Assembly: GCA_028554645.1 (NCBI GenBank)
Contig: JAQOOI010000078.1
Span: 496,001-560,000, forward strand
Length of the DNA: 64,000 nt
Reading direction: 5' to 3'
Source: Omphalotus guepiniiformis
Lineage: Eukaryota; Basidiomycota; Agaricomycetes; Agaricales; Omphalotaceae
The notes beneath the pieces are model-generated. The model was not told the origin of the DNA. It saw only the letters and a list, made by a program, of their open reading frames with translations, and made no database searches. Of this stretch, positions 56,101 to 64,000 are shown in pieces. Each line of letters begins with the position of its first letter. The first letter of the stretch is position 1. Made by a program: the position numbers and the translations under genes.

Positions 56101-59100
56101 CGTCCCGAGCCTTCACACCTGTTACTGCGCAAATCTTGTAGTCGTTTCTGCCGCTCACATCCTTTGTACAAATCGCATGCCGTAGAGGTTCATCAAGAGA
56201 ACGACAAGGTTGTAGTCAATTTTGTAGGAGCCACATTACCGCGCCGAGACAAAGGCGATCGTGAATATTATTGTTCGACCATGCTTGCGCTTTTCAAGCC
56301 TTGGCGGTCAGGCAAACATCTGAAGTCACCTGAATCCAATTGGAGTGCGGCTTTCCATGAGTATGATTTTTCCAAACGTGATCTGGCGTTAATGGATAAC
56401 TTCAACGTGCGGTACGAATGCTTGGATGCAAGAGACGACTATCGTACGCAACTCAAATCAGGCACAGCTGTAACTTCGTCGTGGGGCATCGTTGACGAAG
56501 AATGGCTGGAATCGAACGAGAACGGTGATAGCGCCGACCCCTTTGTACATCCGACTGCGGAGGTAGTTGACCAAAGCACCTTCGATATCCAGGATTTCCC
56601 TGCGTTGGATGTTTCCGTAGACGGTAGCGATTCAGAGCAGGCGCTGGGCAAATTATTCTGCTCTCGTGTAAAGCAAAAGGAAAGTGTACGTCGCTTATTG
56701 ACCGCACTCGGGTGGACTACGCCTGCTTCAAACGTCACTGTGCCCAGGAGTTTGAATCGTCCAGGACCGTCAAGGGACAGTACCGGTACAGAGTGGAGAA
56801 AATTAGTGCTCAAAGCACGTGAAGAAGTGCTCAAGGAAAAAAGTGGCCCAGGCGTTGCCCCGTCTGTGGTCGGGCCCGGCAACAATACGGTTTCGTCGAC
56901 CTTCACCGATGAAGTAAAGATAATTGACAAATCTTATTTGGAGCGCAAGTTCCATGCAGGTGATTATCAGCAGCTTATTGATGACAGCTCGGAGTTATTT
57001 AGCTTGAATGAAGAACAGGAGCGCGCGTTTCGAATTGTGGCCAACCACGCTTCGAGTCCTTATACGGGGCAGCTTAAAATGTACCTTGGTGGAATGGGTG
57101 GTACTGGTAAGTCCCAGGTTATAAAGGCGTTGACACATTACTTCGCGCTTAGGCAGGAAACCCACAGGTTTTTAGTAGTTGCGCCAACGGGAAGTGCAGC
57201 TTCTTTACTGGGAGGATCTACCTATCATTCTGTCCTGAGTATCTCGGAGTATACAGCTAAAAACACCCTGCCGCAAGTTCGCGAACGTCTGCAAGGCGTG
57301 GATTATATATTCATTGACGAAGTGTCCATGGTGTCTGCATTTGAATTATATCAGATCAGCAAACGCCTAGCTCAGGCACTCTGCAAAGAAGGGACAGCTT
57401 TCGGAGGCATGAATATGCTTGTTGCAGGGGATTTCGCACAGCTTCCTCCTGTGATGGGAGGCGAAACGGGGGCCTTGTACAGTGATCTGATAGGTCGGAG
57501 TGGGAATGTGCTGAGGAAACAGGAGGAGGCCATTGGAAAGGCACTGTGGCATGAATTCAATACTGTGGTGATTCTCCGCAAAAACATGCGATGTACCGGC
57601 CTCACAGAGGATGACATTAGATTTCGCACTGCGTTAGAGAATATGAGATATAAAAAATGTACACCAGCTGACATATCGTTTCTCAACTCTCGAGTGTCAA
57701 ACACTTTTAGTTTAGACAGTTGTCCATCCATCGTGTCCAAAGACTTCAGAGATGTGCCTATTATTACTGCACGAAATGCACACAAGGACGAGATCAATCG
57801 CTTGGGTTCGCTTAGGTTCGCCGCTGAAACGGGACAGAAGCTAACTGACTTTTATTCCGAAGATGTCATCAAGCCGGTCAAGGACGTTGGCGACGCTGCC
57901 TCCAAAATAGGCCAGAAACGGCAACGACATCCTAAAGAGATGTCAGATTATTTGCAACAGCTCCTTTGGTGCCAGCCGGACAGTGCGTCTGATGACAATC
58001 TTTCTGCAAAACTGTCTCTTTGTTTAGACATGCCGGTGATGATCAGAACTAACCTAGCAACAGAACTATGCATAACCAAAGGTCAGGAGGGTACAGTGTA
58101 CGGATGGCAGGCCAGAAAGGGCGCTCGTGGTCAGACTGTTCTAGATACATTGTTTGTGAAACTGACTAATCCCCCGAAACAGATAACAATCGAAGGTTTA
58201 CCCCCCAACGTTGTTCCTTTATCTCCAACGACCAATTCAATGTGGGTCTCCTTACCAGACGACTCAGCCGTCCATGTAGGAAGAACCCAAGTCGAAGTGT
58301 TGCCGTGTTTTGCGATGACAGACTACGCGTCACAGGGGAAAACAAGAGCTTTCAACCCGGTAGATCTGTTTTACTGCAAGAACTTTCACGGCTACTACAC
58401 GGCGCTTTCACGTAGCGCAACAGCAGTTGGCACTCTCATTCTACAGAGTTTCCACCCGGATAAACTTGTAGGTGGTGCTTCAAGAGCACTTCGGAGAGAG
58501 TACAGAGAACTGGAACTGTTGGATGATATTACTAGATTAAGATTTGAATGTAAGTTGCATAAAAGTGTTGTGGCTGAACGTCGGAATGCTCTTATAAAAG
58601 CGTTTCGGACCTGGAAGGGGGTCACGTATGTTCCGCAAGGTATACACAGTGCACTGAAGTGGTCAAAAAAGGATCCACTGACTGAATTGGACGTGGAGGA
58701 ACTCGATTGGGAAGTTGTTAAAGCTGATTCAAAGCCAAAAAATCCTAACTCGTTAAACCCTCTACTTGCTTCTAGGTTGAAAGCTGCAGAGGGCAGCGTT
58801 CCCCTACCAAGACCCCTTCCTCAAATAGCAGTTTGTCAAGGAACAAATGGTCCTGACTTCCCGAACACACAGACAACCCTTGTTTCATCTTCACCCTTGT
58901 CAAACTCCAGTGCTTGTGCTCTTCCGTTGTCGCCGACCTCAACAGTTGTACAGTCTCCTTCAAGGGACTGCAGTTCTGAGGATGCTCTTCATAGCCACAG
59001 TGCACCAAAGAAGAACAAATCTCTTGCACGCGCTTTTTCAAATAAGATTGGACCTTCTTGGAGCGACAACAGCTGTGCCTATGATGTAGCTATTACGGTC

Positions 59101-59889
59101 CTTTACTCGTTGTGGGCCTCAGATCCTGATAGATGGGACGCAAGCTTTAGATCGTATAACAACGATTATCTACCTGAACTGTCCCTGTTGTTTGAGCAAT
59201 GTAGGACAAGACAGCTCAATCTAGAGGAAGCTAGAGACCGTATGCGCTGGATTCTTCACGACCACAATCGGCATGACTTCCGATTCGGTGCAATGGCATC
59301 ATTACCTTTAATAATGGACAGGCTCCTTACCTCTGATCAAAGTCAGTCTGTTATAGTTGAAACTGTCTGTGTTAACGGTCATCAACGAGGTTCGCCTTTT
59401 TATCAGAATTGCGCCGTTTTCGAAAGAAACCGCAATACTGCGAAATCCGTGTCAGAATGGCTTACCCACTTGGAGCACGAAACTGCAAGCCGTTGTTCAA
59501 TATGCCAATCAGGTATCGTTTACAAGCAATCTTTACAAATCGATCCACATATAATTTCATGTCATTTTGAACCGTCTAGTGTGGCTGATCGTGATTTCTA
59601 TATTGATCAAACAGTAATTCTCAACATTAGCGGAATACCATGTTTCTACGACCTTCGAGGTGTTGTCTATCTAGGGGATCAACATTATATTTGTCGAGTG
59701 GTTGAACCTAATGGTTCCGTGTGGAATCATGATGGAGTGGGACCTAACGGGCATAAGTTACTGTACGCGGGGCGGCTTACAAACAATCGCAGTCTCAACC
59801 TCAGAAAATGCAAAGGAAAGTTTGCGTACGGTGCAATATATGTTCGTCGGTTGCAGGTGAAGACAGAGACTGAACCGACCTTATGCTAA
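53142..59889 (+). CDS. Helitron Rep-helicase with C-terminal ubiquitin-protease-like domain (3' part of split gene)
   Basis: One open exon of about 2,250 codons (numbering from 53149). N-terminal zinc-type Cys pairs (CAVCGQ, EICSGC), then a DUF6570-like region (~140-260, LAKGLWLGEVPPEL). Next comes the Helitron-like N domain with HUH nuclease motif HLH at 598-600 and active-site tyrosines Y806 and Y810 in YVSDYITK, which nick DNA for rolling-circle transposition. The Pif1-like helicase follows: Walker A GGMGGTGKS 1314-1322, Walker B FIDE 1388-1391, GDFAQLPP, YALSR-type motif with R1755. After a Ser-rich linker, residues ~1960-2225 hold a peptidase C19-like fold: Cys box WSDNSCAYD (C1976), a CSIC pair, and His box DQHYIC (H2179) with WNHDG. 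No start codon remains at the 5' side because the LTR element separates it from its first exons. Confidence 0.88.
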
Positions 59890-59904
59890 TTACAGGGAGT
59901 AATA

Positions 59905-60890
59905 GACGTTTCGAAAGGTCCCGACGATTCGACTTCATCGAACGTCCCTTGACGTAGCGTCATTTCAATGCGAATTGAGGTTTCGAAACGTCCTGACGAG
60001 ACGACTCCAACGAACGTCCCTCGACGTTCCCTCATTTCGACGCAAATCAATATTTCCAGACGTCGCGACGATTCGACCCCACCGAACGTTCCGTCGTTTC
60101 GACGCGAATCGACAATTCGAAGAGTCCCGACGATTTCACTCTACCAAACGTCCCTCGACGTTCCGTCGTTTCAACGCGAATCGACGTTTCGAGACGTCGC
60201 GACAATTCGACCCCACCGAACGTTCCGTCGTTTCAACGCGAATCGACGTTTCGATACGTGCCCACTGTTCGACTCCAACGAACGTCCCTCGACGTTCCGT
60301 CGTTTCAACGCGAATCGACGTTTCGATACGTGCCCACTGTTCGACTCCAACGAACGTCCCTCGACGTTCCGTCGTTTCGACGCGAATCGACGATTCGAGA
60401 CGTCGCGACGATTCGACCCCACCGAACGTTCTGTCGTTTCGACGCGAATCGACGATTCGAAGAGTCCCGACGATTTCACTCTACCAAACGTCCCTCGACG
60501 TTCCGTCGTTTCAACGCGAATCGACGTTTCGAGACGTCGCGACAATTCGACCCCACCGAACGTTCCGTTGTTTCAACGCGAATCGACGTTTCGATACGTG
60601 CCCACTGTTCGACTCCAACGAACGTCCCTCGACGTTCCGTCGTTTCAACGCGAATCGACGTTTCGAGACGTCGCGACAATTCGACCCCACCGAACGTTCC
60701 GTCGTTTCGACGCGAATCGACGTTTCGAGTCGTCGCGACAATTCGACCCCACCGAACGTTCCGTCGTTTCAACGCGAATCGACGATTCAAAAAGTCCCGA
60801 CAATTTCACTCTATCAAACGTCCCTCGACGTTCGGGCGTTTTCACGCGATTAAACGGTTTGAGTCGTCCCGACGTTTCTACGCGTTCCAA
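59905..60890. repeat. Higher-order minisatellite of 62- and 72-bp monomers
   Basis: Monomers beginning CGTTCCGTCGTTTC start near 59953, 60025, 60087, 60159, 60221, 60293, 60365, 60427, 60499, 60561, 60633, 60695, 60757 and 60829, with intervals of only 62 or 72 bp. The 62-bp type contains GTCGCGAC and GACCCCACCGAA. The 72-bp type comes in two versions, one with TACGTGCCCACTGTTCGAC and one with AGTCCCGACGATTTCAC. CG dinucleotides are extremely frequent. The array begins 16 bp after the Helitron stop. Long overlapping frames on both strands are a by-product. Confidence 0.92.
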
Positions 60891-61353
60891 CGTTGCTCAG
60901 GCGGCCATTCGTGTCAACGCGTCCCGACGTCTTGGCTGGGTACCGACACTTTGGTGCAGTCCGGACCAGTTAAACTTTTTATGCCTGCCTCACTTTTTTC
61001 TGCTTCATCTCCCTCAAACACCCACCTCAACTGCCACCTGTTGTCCTCACCATCACTCTCATTGAAGGATATACCTGGTATGTGCTTTTTCCAGTGATAA
61101 TTAGACTGCTCAATCTCCTCTATCCTCTCTATCTGCACCTCCCTCAAGCAGTATCTCTTATTCAAACTCCATCCTTTCACATCACACTTTTTCTTGAACA
61201 CCTCCCTCTGCACCCCTCCAACAACTCAATCTGAGCCAGTATGTTGTCCTTTGACTGCTGGTTCTACCCTCCCCACTGATTCTACACCTTCCCATGCCCT
61301 CCCTGCTAATTCTTGTTGAAACCCCCCTCAAAAATCATCAGATCCTCCTGGTC
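60891..61353. other. Spacer between the repeat array and the T5orf172 gene
   Basis: C-rich sequence with CTCCCT and CACCTCC repeats on the plus strand, no coding character. The Helitron 3' end (expected hairpin followed by CTRR) should lie in or near the array but was not recognised. Confidence 0.4.
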
Positions 61354-61873
61354 ATGTCCACCCCATCATACTCTGCCAAATTCCATCATGTCCTCAAAGA
61401 GCCACTGTCAATTCATGATGGCCCCGGATACATCTACGGCTACAAGATCGTGAACCAAGGACCCGCCGGTGGTGAGGCAATCAAGGCAGGGAGGAGCGTT
61501 TCTCCGGAGAGGCGAAGGATGGAATGGAGGAGACAAGATCCGTCTCAGGACCAGCTTTGGTACGAGGGTATACAGTCCCTCCATGCACATCGCGTTGGTA
61601 AGTTTACATTCACTAGTTTCAATCACAAATCTTATTTTTTAGAGCGTTTGCTTCACATTGTACTGGCTGAAAGGTGCTGGCTGCGTCCTCGGACGCGTTG
61701 TTCGGATTGTAAGTAACTTTCACGTCCTCGCGTTGTTCAAATTCACTGACGAACGTTCAGGCGGCTGCCGGCACCGCGAGGTGTTCCATTTCACAAAAAC
61801 AGATGTTTGGAAGACTGAGGTGATAGGAATCATTGAAGATATTGAACGTAGGGTGAACGAGTGCCATGCTTAG
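61354..61873 (+). CDS. T5orf172 / GIY-YIG-like domain protein
   Basis: Exons 61354-61597, 61643-61708 and 61761-61873 join in frame to 140 residues (MSTPSYSAKFHHVL to NECHA). An ATG at 61294 would add 20 residues. The pattern GYIYGYKI...IKAGRSVSPERRRMEWRRQ, then HRVERLLHIVLAERC and CSDCGCRHREVFHF, matches the bacteriophage T5 Orf172 domain, a GIY-YIG-related fold; basidiomycetes have many single-domain copies. In GIY-YIG nucleases the Arg and Glu are catalytic; here Arg of the GRS motif and the Glu of HREVF are present. The biological role of the fungal proteins is unknown. It lies about 460 bp beyond the Helitron's tandem array and could be host or cargo. Confidence 0.75.
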
Positions 61874-62219
61874 CTACATGTTGATGTACTGCGCCACACT
61901 TGAATATCTTGTATATATCTTATCGGGTTCTTTCTATCTTATCGGCGTGAAGTGATCAGCAAAGCAAGTTATTATTTATTATTCACTAGCTATAATCCTT
62001 GTAGGTGTCTACCATCAGAACCCGAATTCGTCCCCGCCTGCGTCTGTAGATGCAGGCTGACAGTCCAAGTAACTACTGAAAGGAAAGTATTCATACAATT
62101 TAGAAACGGTGGAAGCTCATCTGAAACCCGCTCCGGCGCTCTCAAGATACCTCGGACTGTCTGGACGATTTCATGGCATGAGCAAAAACCGTGACCCTCA
62201 AATTTGAGCTGACGAAGAC
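61874..62219. other. Convergent intergenic spacer
   Basis: Short AT-rich stretch between the T5orf172 gene and the stop of the minus-strand DUF3638-type gene. No feature seen. Confidence 0.5.
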
Positions 62220-64000
62220 TTACTTTTTATCCTCTGTTTTCTCAAAACATTCTGGAGACAACGTTCGCCCATGCAGAAGCATCCCAATGTGGGATTGCAG
62301 GAATTGGTTCCCCTTTCGTCTGAGTCCAACGAGTTCCTTCAAGAATGGTACTGGACTTTTGTCAAACGGGCAATATTCCATTGGCTTTGAACGGTAAGCG
62401 CTCTCCACGAAGCCGTCTGCTTGTATGGGAATGTTGATAGACTCTCCAGATTTTGAAACATGGATCCCCAAGAAATTACACAATTGCGTGTATTTCTCGT
62501 ATTTCGAGAAGTATAGTTGGCCGGCAAAAAGGTTGAGCTGGGATATGATCAGATCATCTGGCGTTGCCCGAGAGCTCGGTAGCCGTTCCTGGATGGACAG
62601 GAAATCAAGGGTATCAAACGAACGCATTCCTTCGGTCACCTTTGGGGAGTACAGATGCAGTTGAACGACATTGCTCCTCCGTATGAGCGGAAGAAGCTCA
62701 TTCACTTCAAACGGGCTGAATACAACAAGGACAGTCTCGCCTTGGGCATTCTTTCCAGAAACAATCCAATTGACAGGTTTGAGATACTCCAGCGCGCTGG
62801 ACGCATTGTCAAGGACGGTCTCTGCGAAATCTACTGTGGCATAGAGCCTTTGTGACCAAGTGGATGATTTAGGTGGAGGAGAGCTAGTTCTCGTGAGGAT
62901 CGAGAAGAGCGGCACGAAGCCATGGGGAGAGATTTGCCCGGATGTAATGAAAGATCGGACGTCGTCATGTACTCGATTCAACGCCGCGCTAGCTTTTCCA
63001 GGCCTCTCGATTTGCTGTTCACGCTCCGCCTGTAGTTCTCTTTCTTGTTCTTCGTCTACATTCGTACCCCGGACTGCTATGGCGCCTAGCATTTTGCATC
63101 GCTCCTGCAGTTCTGATATTTGCATAGCCTTGATGGATTCCGAGTTCTTGATCACCCCATACATTCCCTCCAGTGTACGAGCTTCTGGTTGCAACCATGC
63201 TGATAACATAAGGTCCATTGAAGACGTCGAGGAAGATCCCCCATCTCCGAGCTGTTGAAGTGCCTCCAAGCATCACTTCTCTTCATATAGTCTTCACCTT
63301 GTTGCTTCCACATTGGAACGTAGTGCTCGATGTCTGCACAAGTCTCATGCATAGACCATATCAGGACATCTGCCACAGCGGGTGTCTGATTTTCATCCTT
63401 TCCCGCATGTGCTCGAATAGCTCGATCTATAGCGGGTGGGGCGAAGAACATGACAGAATGGCCGTGCCCGAGCTTTCGCATCCTCATGCAGCCTATAATT
63501 AAGCACGAACTTGAGCGACATTCATCTTTTGAACATTCCACATCTTACCTTGGACAAGTCTGTCTTTCGTAACCTTGGGGCCCAGTGTGACGGCGGCGCG
63601 GAAACCTCGGGGAAGCTTGAGGTCAGTGCCTCTCGTATGCGCATCGTCGAGATAGACTAAACATTCATCTAGCTGCTTCCTGAACGGTGATGAGAGCAAT
63701 GGCTCAATCGTGCCATCTTTAGTGATGACGGCCATTTCGTCTCGCTCATTGAAAAAGATGGCTGCTTGGGCATCCTTGGAAAGCGATAGCCACTTGGACG
63801 CAAGCTCTCGATTCCGTAACTCGAGCATTTGAGCACCTACGTCAAGAAGGACCCGGACTTCGGGAGATATCCCAACAAGGACCTTGAGAAACTCTTCCGA
63901 TGAAAGCAGTTCACCCTTTGCATCAGTCATGCACCGGTAGCAGTTATTCTCGTCCTGTAACAGATATGACAAAACAAGTGCATTTGTACTTCCTTGGCCC
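62220..64000 (-). CDS. DUF3638/DUF3645-type giant protein, C-terminal part (partial, one frame break)
   Basis: The gene enters from the right edge. Exon 63954-63549 reads EVRVLLDVGAQMLELRNREL and CLVYLDDAHTRGTDLKLPRG followed by AAVTLGPKVTKDRLVQ. After a 56-nt intron (63493-63548) comes ACMRMRKLGHGHSVMFFAPP, then the C-terminal region with VLVVFSPFEVNELLPLIRRS, LNLFAGQLYFSKYE and SPVPFLKELVGLRRKGNQFL. These are the hallmark stretches of fungal proteins of ~3,000 residues carrying DUF3638 and DUF3645; the DDAHTRGTDLKLP stretch resembles helicase-like motifs. Between YMKRSDAW and EALQQLGDGG the frame shifts by one base at a GG pair near 63266-63267, too close for an intron. Function unknown. 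The family is usually a host gene, so a sequence error is likely. Confidence 0.85.

Noticed and set aside
59905..60890. Resemblance to a CRISPR array
   Set aside because: Monomers are contiguous without unique spacers, lengths of 62/72 bp, and the host is a eukaryote.
59968..61097. Several long overlapping open frames on both strands (up to 365 codons)
   Set aside because: They lie in the 62/72-bp tandem array; open frames on both strands follow from repetition, and the peptides only rotate among the same repeat translations.
61294..61353. Upstream ATG for the T5orf172 gene
   Set aside because: The added residues are low-complexity and not part of the domain; the ATG at 61354 is preferred, though not proven.

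Overview
The window is nuclear DNA of a mushroom-forming basidiomycete (Agaricomycetes). The evidence is intron-dense genes with 50-57 nt GT-AG introns, a cytoplasmic dynein heavy chain, an Agaricomycete-type F-box/LRR protein, a DUF3638/DUF3645-type giant protein, a T5orf172 domain protein, and basidiomycete Ty3/Gypsy and Helitron elements. No rRNA, tRNA or CRISPR array was found.

Layout. 1-2.1 kb: N-terminal end of the dynein heavy chain gene (minus). 3.8-5.4 kb: single-exon F-box protein. 6.26-12.77 kb: a very large Ser-rich protein of unknown function with six or seven exons. 13.8-15.0 kb: two small minus-strand genes. 16.1-26.8 kb: an accessory block of three multi-exon genes of unknown function plus a gene with the motif order of a TET/JBP- or prolyl-hydroxylase-like 2-oxoglutarate/Fe(II) dioxygenase. 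28.9-59.9 kb: a Helitron coding region (HUH Rep, Pif1-like helicase and a C-terminal ubiquitin-protease-like domain), split at 30,395 by a large LTR retrotransposon. 59.9-60.9 kb: an array of 62- and 72-bp monomers. 61.35-61.87 kb: a T5orf172/GIY-YIG-like gene. 62.2-64 kb: 3' end of the DUF3638-type gene (minus).

The retrotransposon interior is itself nested. The outer element (30,395-53,137, transcribed on the minus strand) has 1,806-bp LTRs that look identical and a GCGC target duplication. Its gag, pro and pol lie in three frames joined by candidate -1 shift sites. Beyond pol it carries two intron-rich genes on the opposite (plus) strand. Between those two genes sits a complete 6,273-bp chromodomain Ty3/Gypsy element (35,211-41,483). 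That inner element has 452-bp LTRs, a TATAT target duplication, a GGGTTTT shift site and a Tf1-like self-priming arrangement. The order of events is therefore Helitron first, then the outer retroelement, then the inner one.

Two cautions. Several otherwise well-conserved genes are broken by single-base shifts at homopolymers or short base runs, in both host and accessory genes, so uncorrected assembly errors are as likely as pseudogenisation. Family names come from reading motifs; no database search was possible.
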